Assembly (NCBI GenBank): GCA_015680685.1
Contig: MNCI01015761.1
Location: 62,001-126,000 of the forward strand
Reading direction: 5' to 3'
From: Gnetum montanum
Lineage: Eukaryota; Streptophyta; Gnetopsida; Gnetales; Gnetaceae
Length of the DNA: 64,000 bases
In this document: positions 37,342 to 49,436 of the stretch, one piece after another
Layout: every line of letters starts with the position of its first letter
Position numbering within the stretch: the first letter of the stretch is position 1
The notes under the pieces: model-generated
The model's database searches: none
What the model saw: only the letters and a program-made list of their open reading frames with translations
What the model was told of the DNA's origin: nothing
Translations under genes and position numbers: made by a program

Positions 37342-37583
37342 NNNNNNNNNNNNNNNNNNNNNNNNNNNNNNNNNNNNNNNNNNNNNNNNNNNNNNNNNNN
37401 NNNNNNNNNNNNNNNNNNNNNNNNNNNNNNNNNNNNNNNNNNNNNNNNNNNNNNNNNNNNNNNNNNNNNNNNNNNNNNNNNNNNNNNNNNNNNNNNNNNN
37501 NNNNNNNNNNNNNNNNNNNNNNNNNNNNNNNNNNNNNNNNNNNNNNNNNNNNNNNNNNNNNNNNNNNNNNNNNNNNNNNNNNN
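37342..37583. other. Assembly gap (242 N)
   Basis: This is an unbroken run of N. It could hide part of the missing 3' end of copia B. Frames drawn through it are meaningless. Confidence 0.99.
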
Positions 37584-39539
37584 AGATCCATCAATTAAAC
37601 CTTTTATTTGCTCATTAAATAAGTACAAATCATTAAATTTCAATCTAAAATTGTATCACATACCATTGTAGCTCCTAGCCCTTCTTAGGAGACATACTTT
37701 GTTAATTTATCTAGTAAAGTACTTGTTATTTTGAGAAGAAAAAATTGAAACTCCTTCTCAAATATTTGATCTATTATCTATTATTTATTTTATATTTCCT
37801 CTCTATTTTGAATATACTCATATCACTTAGATCTTATCCATATCATTTGTGTTTCATCAAATTAGTCATTAAATTCATCATAATTGATTTGTACCCTTGT
37901 TGATTCTAATCGTGGTTGATAGGCTAACTTGGTATTTACTTAGAGGTTCATTCTACCTTCATAATTGTGAATTATTTGAGGGTATATTATTTTCAAGATC
38001 ATTTATGACCATGAATCATACATCAAAATGTGGGATTCATGAAGGTACTTTTACAAATATATAGAAGAACATTTTTGCATGATAGTGAGAAACTCAATAT
38101 GCATCTCTAAATGCTATAAATAGATATTCTTTTAGGTACCTAACTTCTTTTTTCTAAAATCAAAAAAATATTAAAATATCTCTCTTGTAAGTCCATTATA
38201 AATATGTCACTCTACATATCCATCAACATTAAAGTAAATTTTAATGATCTTCTTCAAAACATATAACTTGAGTTTTATTTTTTTTATCTTTTTAAAAATA
38301 ATTTTGATTTGTAATTATTTTGAGAAACCTAATCTACATTTTTAAAAGCTAAAAATAGATATATTTTTAGGTATCTTACTTTTTATTTCCAAAATTTTTT
38401 ATAAATTATAAAATATCCCTCTTACAATCCCACTCTATATGCCATTCCTATACATCCATCAACATCAAAACAAATTTCCACTTCATTCAAGACAAAAGTG
38501 ATAATTTACAATTATTTAGAAGAATGAAAGGAAGTCTATTTAAACAATCCTGCCTTATGCAAATGAATTAGAGTTTTAAAGGATGAGAACATGCATTGAA
38601 TCATGAGAGAAAACAATGATTGAGAGATCCAAGGATAGAGGCGCATGAAATAGGAGAACCTATTGAATTAGCAAGATTAAAATAAGAGAATGCTTGGTAG
38701 AGAATACATTAGAAAAAAAATAATGATATAAGAAAAGCATAATTTTGAAAGATCATGAAATTGAGTTAAATCCTAAGAGAAAAAGAATTTATAATTAAGG
38801 ACATGAACATGGATTTGTAAATTAGATTTAGGATAACTCTAGCATAATAGCTCCTTGGAGTTTTATTTATAATCATGAGATTCAAATTAAAGGGGTTAAA
38901 CATAAATAAAAAAAATTCTTCCTAGAGAGACTGTGAACATGAATGAGCTCTTAAAATCAGGTTCACAATAAGTCCTATCATAATAAGTCTTGATATTGGT
39001 ATTTTATCTAATGGTGTGCATATTATTATTATTTTACATTTACAACATAATATTGCAAACTATACATGAGCATAAAAGTGGTCATGGTCAAGGTTGAGAT
39101 CAAGGTCTTGGTTTTAGAACTAAGTATTAATTAGATGATAACTTGATCATTCTAGCTTACAATAGTTCTTTTTCCATTGATGACATTGTACAAGTTATTT
39201 GAATTAAAGAATCCAATGATCCACTAAGACGAAATAGGTATGAATATGGGCATAGCTAGATCTTTAGACATGGATGAGGCCATAGTTCTAGATCAAAAAC
39301 TAATTCAATGCAATGGATTATTATTTTTCAAGATGAAATTAACATTTGTAGAGAATGAAAACATGAACGGGCTTGTTAGAGAAAGAAATTTTAAATAGAA
39401 AAGAGCCAATGAAACACTCTTTATGGCTGAACTAAGGTATTTGTCTTACTTGAGTTGATCTTCTCAATGGACAATCTTCTTCTTAAAGTGAATCTTCCCT
39501 ACCATTAGTTTCATCATCAACTTGTTATTCAACTAATTC
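37584..39539. other. Spacer or lost 3' half of copia B
   Basis: This is where RT, RNase H and the 3' LTR of copia B should lie on the minus strand. I found neither Y-V-D-D nor a second copy of the 41765-42245 LTR. The sequence is AT-rich, with no open frame of note. Confidence 0.45.
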
Positions 39540-41702
39540 CTAGTTAATATTATAATGAGCTTTTCTTGGAAGATTTTCTTCAACCATATTAGGTTGAGAT
39601 AATTCTATAAACACCACATCCTTGCTATACATGGCTTTGTTAGTATTGGGATTCCATAACTTATATCCTTTTACACCATGGTCATATCCAAGAAAAATAT
39701 ATATATAGGATTTATAATCTAATTTGCATCTACATTCTTTAGGCACATGACAATAAGCTATACTCCCAAATACTCTCATATAATCCAATGAAACTTTCTT
39801 ACCAAACCATATCTCTTATGGGATTCTCCCATCCAGTGACGATGAGGGTGTTATGTTTATTAAGTATCAAGCTATTAGCATACCTTCTATCGAAATTTTC
39901 TTTTCAAGATTAGCATCACTGATCATACAACGAGCTCATTCCAAAAGTGTTCTATTCATCTATTCTATAACTACATTTTTCTCTGAAGTGCCTAGAATAC
40001 TCTTTTGCCTAAAAATACCTTAAGTCCTACAAAACCTTTCAAATTCATCTAAACAAAATTTCCCATCATTATTTTTTCTAAGGATTTTAATTCTTTTTCC
40101 AAATTGATTCTCAAGAAGAGCTTTATATTCCTTGAATTTATCAAAGACTTCCTATTTAAATTTAGAAAGTAGATCTACTACACTTTTCCAAAATAATCAT
40201 CTATGAATGAGACATAATAATTAGAATCCCCTAGTGAAGTTACCAAAATATGACCAAGCACATCAATATGAATTAGATGAAATGTGTTTTTATCTCTTTG
40301 AGTATTGCAGGAAAGCTCAAGCAATCTTGTTTTCCATTCAAGCAATGTTCATAGAGTGGTGAATGACCTTGGAAATTACCTTTAATTATACTTTTTTCTT
40401 GAAGAATTTTGGATGGGATTTTATCCCACATGCCCAAGTCTTCTATGCCATAGATGCATAGTGAAGTTCTCTTTTTGTACACGAAAGACTTCAACTTTAT
40501 TAGCCACTATAACACCGTCTAGTTGGTATAGTCTCCCACTTCCTTCTATGTATCCTCTCGCTATGATGGATTTTCCATAAAAAAATTCTACATCTCTTGT
40601 TTCAAAATAATACAAATAGATGAATATTATCAAAATCAACCACAAACAATAAATTTTTGATTAGCTCATGGACATGATATACCTCAGAAATTTTAATTAT
40701 TTTACCATTATGGAATAACTTTACTTTACCATATCCTTTTACAGTACATGTTTTATCATTTCCAAGAAAAAAAAGAGTAGATATAGCTTCATGGTTTCAG
40801 AAAACCATTCTGTTTTAGGTGTAAAGCTATATAAAGCACCTAAATCAATATACCGGTAATTACAATTAGAATTACCTCTAGTTGTGATTGCACACAAGTC
40901 TAGTATTTCTTCATCAACATCTTTCATAGAAGAACTAGATCCATCATCTTTCTCCTTTTTCTTTAGAAATTTGTAATCCTTCTTCAAGTGGCCATGCTTT
41001 CCATAGTTCTAACACTTTGGTGTTCTCTCAGGAGCATCATCAACAACTTTCCTGAATTTAGAATTATTCTTACTAAAGGATTTACTCGATTATTATTTTT
41101 TGAGTCCTTTAATTACCAATACTTTAGTAGGTGCAAGCTTAGAACACTTTCTTTGAAGTTCTTTAGTTATCATCCATCATACATCTTCATCAAATTTTAA
41201 AGAGGTACTTGAACTCATAATATTTTGAACAATATTTTCCCATGAATCATGAAGTTATTCTAACAAGGAAATATATTGATATTCTTCTTCCATCTTACTA
41301 CTAATTGATTATAGTTGTCTCACAATAGTATTGAAATTAGTAAGATGAGATGTAAGAGTATTATTTTTAGGCATCTTTTACAACAATAATTACCTTTTAA
41401 GATGCAATTTATTTGAGTAAAAACTATATTGATATATCTTACCCATAGCATCCCATAATCTTTTTGCAATCTTTTCATATTGCAAATTTATAAGCATATG
41501 ATTATAATTACCTTAATTGCTCCCAAAGCTAGATAATCTAACTAATTCTGGTCTTCATCTTACATGCTCTCTAGTTTAATTCTAGTAATGCATACATGTT
41601 TTTTTTTTCAACCAGAAAATCTTCCATCTTGAGCTTCCAAAGATTATAGTTGCTACCATTAAAATTTTCTATTTCTTCCCTATACTTAGCACTCGTAGCC
41701 AT
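39540..41702 (-). pseudogene. Copia B gag-protease-integrase pseudogene, RT missing
   Basis: The start codon is at 41702-41700, 48 bp past the primer site. Gag begins MATSAKYREEIENFNGSNYN and LWKLKMEDFL. The zinc knuckle near 41010 has lost cysteines (NYGKHGHLKKDY). The protease active site reads D-L-G (YIDLGALYSF, about 40850) in place of D-S-G. The pre-integrase zinc motif is LWHRRLGHVG (40421-40460). Traces of the integrase core follow (HIDVLGHILVTSLG, YYVSFIDDYF), and the last clear part is the post-integrase segment VFGSIAYCHVPKECRCKLDY, FLGYDHGVKGYKLW (39600-39788). Everything after that, including RT, is gone or unreadable. Many stops and frameshifts are present. Confidence 0.78.
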
Positions 41703-41749
41703 CTTAATGCATTGAACGAGATAAGAGCCATGAGAATCAAATGACCCTT

Positions 41750-41761
41750 GCTTTGATATCA
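41750..41761 (-). promoter_or_regulatory. Primer binding site of copia B
   Basis: On the minus strand it reads tgatatcaaagc, two differences from the initiator-Met-tRNA site. It lies 3 bp inside the LTR end and 48 bp before the gag start. Confidence 0.68.
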
Positions 41762-41764
41762 ATT

Positions 41765-42245
41765 TGTTAATTTTCACCCCAATTAAGTCAGATAATAAAG
41801 CAATAGCAAGCAGTAGAAATTGAAATTCAATTATGGAATTGGAGGAAATGCATCAGGAACACAAGAAATTATCTTGTGGAAAGCCTATGACAACCCCAAA
41901 ATGGCTCCAACTCCTAGCAAGCCTTAGAAATCCAAGTCATTTTTGTAAAACTTACAATAAGATTCAATCAAAGTTTCACAAGAGGAAGATACTACAACTT
42001 GAAGATGTGTTCATAAGACCACCCAAGCATTGACTTATATAGTGGTCATAATGTTATGCATTGAGTAAAAGCCAAATTATGGAGTTATAATCCATAATTA
42101 ATCATGGACAAATTGGATGTGAGCAATTACATGTTCTTTTGATATATTACATACTTTGGCTTTTGTTATTTTTAACCAACATGCTAAGATTTTCCTAACA
42201 TGACAACCATTACAACATGAAAATATTTTAAACTTAGAACTAACA
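41765..42245 (-). repeat. 5' LTR of copia B
   Basis: Read on the minus strand it starts TGTTAGTTC and ends AATTAACA beside the primer site, 481 bp long. A TATA box (ctatataag, 42034-42041) lies about 210 bp from the LTR start. The outer boundary rests only on the TG...CA rule because no 3' LTR is available for comparison. Confidence 0.6.
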
Positions 42246-43201
42246 ACCCGCCTAATAATATACATCCTCATAAGGTTAAATGAGTTATAAATCAAAGTTA
42301 AAGTGTTGGTTGGTTTGGAAACATTTTAACGCTTTGAAATGGATAATGGAGGGCTTGTCATGGCTAATGATGTGTGGAATGGAAGGCAATTGAAATTTTG
42401 TGAGCAATGGAACATGGCATATTTGTCATGGTCTTCATCAAAGTCGTCAACTACGACAACCTGCATGTAGAGATAACTACAAGAAAAATTTAACACCTTT
42501 TTTTTTGCAACTCCTACTTCGAGGATTCAAATTTTATGTTGAATGTGATTCATCGGGGAAATTACATTTAACGATTGGAACATTGGAAGGATGGACAAGC
42601 ATTTTATTCATTCACATCTATGGTAAAAAAACCATGTTAACGTTCCTATGAAAAGTAAATAACCATGAGAAAATTATTATGCATAAGTATCAATCACAAA
42701 AAGGATGCTATGTCTTCTAACTTTATTCTTCATAGGATGATGAGAAGTGAAAATGTTTATCTTGATAAGATAAAGATAAGTTAACAATGTTAGAAATGTA
42801 GAGTACAAAGTAGTAATCTAATTTTGGTAGAGAGGCCAACACATCTTGCGATGTGGTGGGTTGGAGGGGGGGTGAAGTTTGTGAACATCACCACATTAGA
42901 ACATTGGTTTTCAAATCAAACAAAAACATTCATGTATATAAATAAAAAATTGAAACAATAGGCTTTTTTGCTATGGTGGCAGGTTTGCCATCTCAAAATT
43001 TAATAAATCAAAAATGAAAGAAAAATTTAATATATAGGTAAACTAGTGAATTCAAAAAATCTATAAGGCTTTTGTATTACTTATGATTATTTTGGCAATG
43101 TATTTTTGTTGGAAAGTTTTGATAAAATAATGAAAAATAGCTATGGAAGCCCATGAGTCTTTTCTATTTTAAAAAATTAAATAAATTATTTGATAGATAA
43201 A
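42246..43201. other. Spacer, no gene seen
   Basis: No motif or repeat was recognised. The last bases ataaa (43197-43201) resemble gtaaa at the far end of the next element and may be its target duplication. Confidence 0.45.
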
Positions 43202-44029
43202 TGATGGGACGCGATATCGCATGGGCTATGATATTGCCTACGCGATATCGCATTGTCCCCTGCGATATCGCATACGCGATATCGCGGTGCACCGCCAAGT
43301 CTATAAATAAGAGGCAGTTCTCCCTTGTTTCTAATCTAGATCTAGACGCTTAGTGAAACTCTGGCAATTTTACCTCTCTAGAGATAGAATAATTTCCATG
43401 TGCCCACAGTAACAGCTCCAAAGTGAATAGATCTTTATTCGAGTAAATATTATACCTGAACACAAGTTTGTGTATGGAAATAAAGACAAATTGTTGGATA
43501 AACCTTGTAGTGCATGGAATAGGCTAAATAGGACTGTAATTCTTGTTATTTATTATTCATCATTTAAATTATTTATTAGTTAATTAAATCTATCTCAACC
43601 CTTCTGTCATAGTTAAGTATATTTAGTACGACCGCTTTGAGCATGTGCATTACGCTTGGTAATCCTAGTAATGACTAGCGTTTGGTAACCAAGGTTGCAT
43701 TGGTTCAAGGTGTGAATGGTAAGTGGGAATGGATGCTGATGCTAGGTTAATTAAGACTTAGTTAGTTAGTTAAATTTAGTTAATTAGCCTCTTCACCCTT
43801 TACCTCATTAGCATAGGTGATAAAACATAAAAGCCATAAAAATCACATACCTCAGACTTACTTAACGATACAACTGTGACAACTACAAGTAAGTCTGGGA
43901 AGACAATGATTGATTAACCTTAAGTGTTGCATGAGGTGTGTAGGCACTTAGTTTATGGAATTCGACTAGATCTTGCATGTAACACTCGTATTCATATGGT
44001 TGAGTGTAGGGGTACCTCGCCACTCATCA
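43202..44029 (+). repeat. 5' LTR of gypsy 1
   Basis: U3 opens with five gatat(c/t) palindromes, most inside gcgatatcgc, within 90 bp. Then come tataaata (43302-43309), the conserved tctttattcgag (about 43432) and aataaag near 43480. It ends ccactcatca. Confidence 0.85.
43302..43309 (+). promoter_or_regulatory. TATA box of gypsy 1
   Basis: The sequence tataaata lies right after the palindrome array and is conserved in position in the 3' LTR (49537-49544) and in gypsy 2 (51720-51727, 56609-56616). Confidence 0.65.
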
Positions 44030-44030
44030 T

Positions 44031-44048
44031 TGGTATCATTACTGAGGA
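44031..44048 (+). promoter_or_regulatory. Primer binding site of gypsy 1
   Basis: The sequence tggtatcattactgagga follows the LTR by one base. Gypsy 2 has tggcattgttgccaagga at the same place, so the two have drifted from one site. The tRNA was not assigned. Confidence 0.6.
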
Positions 44049-44174
44049 CTAAGTGTTTGTGCGCTAAGTAGAACATAGGAAATCATCCACATCATTGGAA
44101 AGCTTAAATGAACCCTTAGGGTTACTCATATGAAAAATAACATAACAACAAATAGCACACAGAATTAAACTAAG

Positions 44175-45868
44175 ATGTCTTCTTCTCATAAGAGCACTTC
44201 ACCACCTAGGGATCACACAAGAGACAATCAGCGGTCCAACATGCATAACCAAGAACCGCTAGTTCCTCAAAGCATCAAGTGGTATATAGTCATCCCGATA
44301 AGTATATACTCGATTCTACTTTTATCCTGCATCAGGATAAATAGTTGCATTGGTGAGATTTGCAAGGTAACATAGTGTTACCTCTAGATCGTGCAGTCCC
44401 CAACATGCTCCTTCATGCTCTGGCACAAATTGGAATGACATAGCTATACGCTGAATACATTGTAGGTGATTTCGACACAAGGTATTACCATCCCATAGAA
44501 GCGCAACATTTAAGGAACTTGCGGCAAGAGAGCCACCACACATTGTTGAAGGGCAAAGGGGTCCCACATGTCCTAAGCGAAATCGAAGATGGTGAATCCA
44601 TTATAACAGGTTCTCTATCAAATGATGTTCCCCCTCCTAACAATGGTGAGGAGGTGGGGTATCAAAACTTACACTCCATGATTCGTAACCCTAGTTCTAA
44701 TACCCATGAACACCAAGTGTTCACTAAGGGAACAAAAACACATGACAAGGATGGGCACTCAGATCATCATCATGATCGGGGCTGTAGCCATCAAAGAGAA
44801 GATAAGAAACATCATCATGGTGATGGTTCTCCTTCTTCTTCCCCTTCAGATCATTCACCCTTTCCTTCCACATTAGGACACAGTCACAAGGAGCACAATA
44901 GTGAGGATAAGGGTAAGCGAGCTGAGAACCCTCGACGAGAGAGTCGAGAGTGAGGATGAGGGCATTCTAGAGAGTCAAGGCATAGGAGGGAAAGTAGGGA
45001 ACAATGTAGGCATCATAGACGTCATGAGAGAGATGATCATGATGAACCCCTACTAGCAACCCGAAGTATGCTAGACATTACGGAGACAGTTAGGATACCT
45101 ACAAGGCATCAGAAAGATAGTCGGATCAAGAGACTTGACATGAATAATATTCCCCAATTTGAGGGAGGATATAATGTTGATCCCCAAAACGATTTACAGG
45201 CATTTCATGATGCCTACACCTTGAAGAATATTAAGAATGAGTGGCAGAAACTAAAGTTGTTTCCTAGGACACTCATAAAAGAAGCAGAGAGTTGGTACTG
45301 GTCCTTAGAGCCGGAAACCATTAGGAGGTGAAGTACAATGCTAGAATTGTTCAACGATAAATATTAAACGTACTCCAGAGTGTCCAATTTGGGTAAACAG
45401 ATCCAAGGATGGAAACAAGGTAATCATGAACCCTTGGATGCTGCCATGGGTCAATATTATGCATTACTACATTGTTTCCTGGGTCATGGCTATGCACAAC
45501 GAGATCAACTCTGCCACCTTATAGATGGGCTAAGGTACAAAACTAGGAGAACCCTTAGGACATATGCCCAAGGGAGATTATCTGAACTTAGGTTCCATGA
45601 AATTCACAGATTGTTGGAGCAAGTAGTTAAAGAAGAAGGGGAGCTACGGAAAAGAGAAAGCGTAGAAGAATATAACCACGATCCTTCCCTCCAAAAGAAG
45701 GGAGTGAGATTCTACGATGAAGAGGATGAGTCACCACTCAAAGAGTTGGTGAATAGAAAACCCTTGCCTCTTCAAAAGTTAACAACGAAAGTGTCGACTA
45801 AGGTAGATGAAATATGGAGTTCCTTAGATAGTAAAATTGAAACTATCCTTAAAAATAGAGGAGTCTAA
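44175..45868 (+). pseudogene. gag: Gypsy 1 gag pseudogene
   Basis: It starts MSSSHKSTSPPRDHTRDNQR at 44175, a start shared with gypsy 2. After a frameshift near 44285 the frame of 44519-45868 continues, broken by point stops (near 44951, 45329, 45365). The N-terminal third is a very basic and His-rich stretch (HSDHHHDRG, KKHHHGDGS, RHHRRHERDDHDE). Next comes the gag core with IKRLDMNNIPQFEGG, FHDAYTLKNIKNEWQKLK, LIKEAESWYWSLE and then QLCHLIDGLRYKTRRTL, YAQGRLSELR. A Glu-rich coiled tail (LLEQVVKEEGELRKRESVEE) and a final VDEIWSSLDSKIETIL follow. The core words are those of a Ty3/gypsy capsid protein. No zinc knuckle was seen. Confidence 0.8.
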
Positions 45869-46685
45869 GGAGGAATGAAGTAGTGACCAAAACAAGAAAA
45901 AGCAGAGAGATTTAGGCCATGCACGTGACAAGGGTAAGGGAAAAATGACTATTGTTGATGAGGTTGTGGATTCAGACATAGAAAATGACAGTGGATGTGA
46001 GATCTACCAATATGACCATCCTAAGGGATTTTGTCCAATCATCTCACATCTACAAGAGTCTGGGGTATATGCACTCAACCCAAGACTTAATAAACGGTGT
46101 GCACCCTGAAGGTTACCTTATCCCCAAGGTAACCCGAGACAATTCCACCAACCGTTAATGTATTATCCAAGTGGAACTCCACCACAATCCATCGGGCAAC
46201 ACCAGTAGTAACAATACCCATAGTCATGGGGGATGCCACTGCTAAGGTAATAATACCCTTACCAGTAATCGGACCCTTATTGTTATTACGTGCAGCAACC
46301 GGTTTCTCCAAGTGACTTTATGGGTTGCGCAACTCCACAATGTCACTACCAGGTTCGGGAGTATTTTAGGACTCCTTCTCCTATGGGAAACACTCCACAC
46401 ACGTACCATCCTTCAAATCCATCCACCACTCTTACACTGATAGTTCCACTACCACCCATTCCAACAATGCAAGGGGAATTCCCCACTCAACCGCAGCAAT
46501 GTAATGCTACGAGAGCTATAAAAATTCAACCCACTACTGGTTCTAGCAACCATACAAAGAGAAGACCTTTATTTAGAACCAAAAGCCTAAACAAGCTCTT
46601 ACAACCATAAGTGGTTGAGTCTATGCATGCTCCTCCAACAAATAAGGCTTCAGAGCTCCCTTCAAACCAATAATAGAGCTTAACA

Positions 46686-47274
46686 CATATGGTTATTTTA
46701 ACACATACCATTATCGACTAGATCAAGGTAGGCCACCTTCCTAGGAAACTCTCTAACCTTGTAAGTCCCTTAATCTACCTCCATGTCACCAAGAATGAAC
46801 CACATAAGGCTCTTCTTGACTCAGGTTCTGAAGTCAACTTAATCTCAAGAGAAATGTATCAATCCTAGAACCTGACCCAACTCAAGAAGAGCAATATTCA
46901 ACTAGAGCTGGCTGACCAGTCCATCACCATTCCCTTGGGATTGGTGGAGGACATCGTTACCACTGTGTGTGGTTGGTCATACCCAACTGATTTTGTGGTG
47001 ATAGAAGTCAACAGTAACAATGGTGGCTTCCTAATTATAATGGGAAGGGCATGGCTAAGTACAGTAGACACATGCCTAGGGATATATGATCTTTCCTTGG
47101 AAATATCTAAAGAAAAATATTTATGAAAAGATCAAGAAGAAGAAAGTTCCATGCATCACATATAGTGACTCAGAGGGTGATGACATGGAGGAATGCTTAG
47201 CATCTCTTGCATGCAACTGGTGTGCCCAAGAAACATATATACAACAGTGCCTGTATGTAGCAAACACACAATAA
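46686..47274 (+). pseudogene. pro: Gypsy 1 aspartic protease (one stop, one frameshift)
   Basis: The frame reads IKVGHLPRKLSNLVSPLIYL, then KALLDSGSEVNLIS with an intact D-S-G active site at 46818-46826. A TAG stop follows near 46868, then LELADQSITIPLGLVEDIV and FLIIMGRAWLSTVD, the second-lobe motif. After a frame change near 47126 a Lys-rich tail (EKIKKKKVPCITYSD) continues to 47274. It would cleave the gag-pol precursor. 45869-46685, between gag and this domain, is a Pro/Thr-rich linker with many frame breaks and no domain. Confidence 0.8.
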
Positions 47275-49436
47275 GAGAACACCCAGTGGTTGACAGCTGA
47301 TCAGGAAAGTAGCCCACCAACATGCATGGAACGAACTAGGGAGACAACTTACGCTCATAACGAAGGCATAGATTCATTGGAGTATGAGCGTCACTAACTT
47401 CCATCCCTTAACCTAAAAACATCAATCGAGAGAAGTTGGACACTTATAAGAAATTCAAATAGGCACTCATTATTTTGTATCTCTCCCTTTCAATTCAGTC
47501 ATGGGGGAGATAGCCACCTATCCTAATCATTCGGGGCCCTTAGTTCTTTTACATTTTTTGTTTTACACATTTTTGTTTTACACTTTTTTGTTTTACATAT
47601 TTTTATTTTACAAATTTCTTTAACTTTTTTTATTTTTTATTTACAACATCGTTATACTTTTTCCTTTCTTTGTGTGTCTGTGTGTGTGTTATTCATCTTG
47701 TCAAGTTTTTCATTTAATAAGTGTTCTTCATGATGGTATGAACTGTTTTCTATTGGTTGCTAATGTTTGGTTTTTACCTTTAAGTTATGATGTTGATACT
47801 AAGGTATGGTTCTTTTGATATGATGGGCAATGAGTTCATTTCATCCATTCATCCACAAAATTCTATGGTCTCTCTTGGCTTGGAACTATACAGTCCCTTT
47901 CTCAATAATAAGAACTATAACGAATCAGTGACTAGGCATTTCTCAAACTAAGGAAGGACTCAAGGATTGAAAAGGGTGTGACTTCAAGGGAACTTGATGC
48001 AGTTGTGTTGGCCATTCTCTTAGGTTCTTGGATGTTTTCTTCTTGAGTTCTCTTACCGTTTCGACATTACTCAATTATCAGGCAGCTGAGTGAATAAAAA
48101 TAAAAATAATAAGTCTTTGCATGGTGTGGTTCTCATGCATAAACATAAAATAAAATAAAAAATATTGTGAGAATTAAAAGCACACCCCTTAGATGAAATA
48201 ATCATTTGGGCTACAAGCACTATTATGGAACTAAAAGAAACATGTTTCCTCTAACTAAGGCCCTTCTCGCTTCCCATTCTCTCCTCCTTTGTTTCATTGG
48301 AATGGTAGTGGCTCTTGGGTGAAGGAATTCTTGTTACTTCAAGTGGATGGATTGGCCAAATGCATTGATGCAAAGTCACTAGAGGTGGTTTGTTGAGGCT
48401 GGATTTGGAATGGGATCTGCTAAGTCACATTAACCATGCAATACACAAGGGGCTATACACCACCTTGTTCTTGAGATTCCTTTCCACTCTCCTCTTTCCA
48501 TCATTCTTCCTCCATTGTCCACCTCATTGTCGGTTGTATCATTAGTGTATATTTTGGTTGACACATCATTTTATTTTTTGGTAAATTCTTGTTCCAAATT
48601 ACATTCCCAAAGCCTATGGACTCTTTGAATGTGGGGTTGTCAGGGCATTAAGGGCATGAGCTTGCTTTGGGGAGGACCCACTAGCATTCCTATTTGGTGC
48701 ACCAGTTAAATTCTTTCCCTTAACATTTTTGGAATCAATCTTATTTTGTTCATTTCCATCTTGACATCCACTTCATTGACGTTACAGTTGCCTCTTATTC
48801 TCCACCTTTCTTGTTCCTTTTCTTTTTCTCCATTCTATCACTACTGGAGGTTCACTCTTAGTCATGGGGGTCCTAACCAAATTTTTTCAATTTTTTCAAT
48901 TTTCTCCTAACCCCTACACCTTCGGTAGTCACCACTATTATATCTCCAGATCCATATAATCCATACCACAACTCAACTAATGGACCTTTCATCGAAGCAA
49001 GGTATCAGTTGCATTGAAATTCATTTACCCTTACTAATATAAGATTGTGTTGTGTATGCAAATGGCAATCATACAACAATGGATTGGATCTAGAGGGAAC
49101 ACTTGGAATGGATTGATGCTAAAGAAATTATGCAAGGAACAAGATTGATGGTGCACATATGGATGGATAACAGAGACATAATCCTGACGTTGGTAGCAGC
49201 AGACTTCTTCTCTCTTCTCTCTTCTCTCTCAGTTGCCAAATAAGGCCTGATGTTAAATGTATAATGTGTTCACTCTTGTTGTTGTGAACACTAGTTTTGT
49301 TTTGTTCTGTTCTATAATGATGATTCGTTCACATGTCATCCCATTCACCATTAGTTCCATCCAAGTCAATAATCCCATACCTTCCCGATATTTTGTAAGG
49401 AACTCGAGGACGAGTTTTTATTTAGTCATGGGGGTA
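47275..49436 (+). other. Non-coding 3' part of gypsy 1
   Basis: Similarity to gypsy 2 stops near 47460, before RT. The rest has T-rich repeats (ttttgttttacac units, 47550-47620), a short tg repeat (47670-47690), a tct/ctc microsatellite (49206-49230) and no recognised protein. The word agtcatggggg occurs at 47497, 48860 and 49424; the last is the polypurine tract directly before the 3' LTR. Confidence 0.65.

Noticed and set aside
37325-37643. Open frames across the N run
   Set aside because: They exist only because N were read through.
43202-43300. Regularly spaced palindromes as a possible CRISPR array
   Set aside because: The units sit in an LTR promoter of a plant element, the spacers are short and partly similar, and the same layout recurs in other LTRs.
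44322-44567. Minus-strand open frame of 81 codons
   Set aside because: It overlaps the gag pseudogene of gypsy 1 on the opposite strand, with no start context or motif.
47660-47700. tg microsatellite and T-rich repeats as a regulatory element
   Set aside because: Simple low-complexity sequence; nothing ties it to a function.
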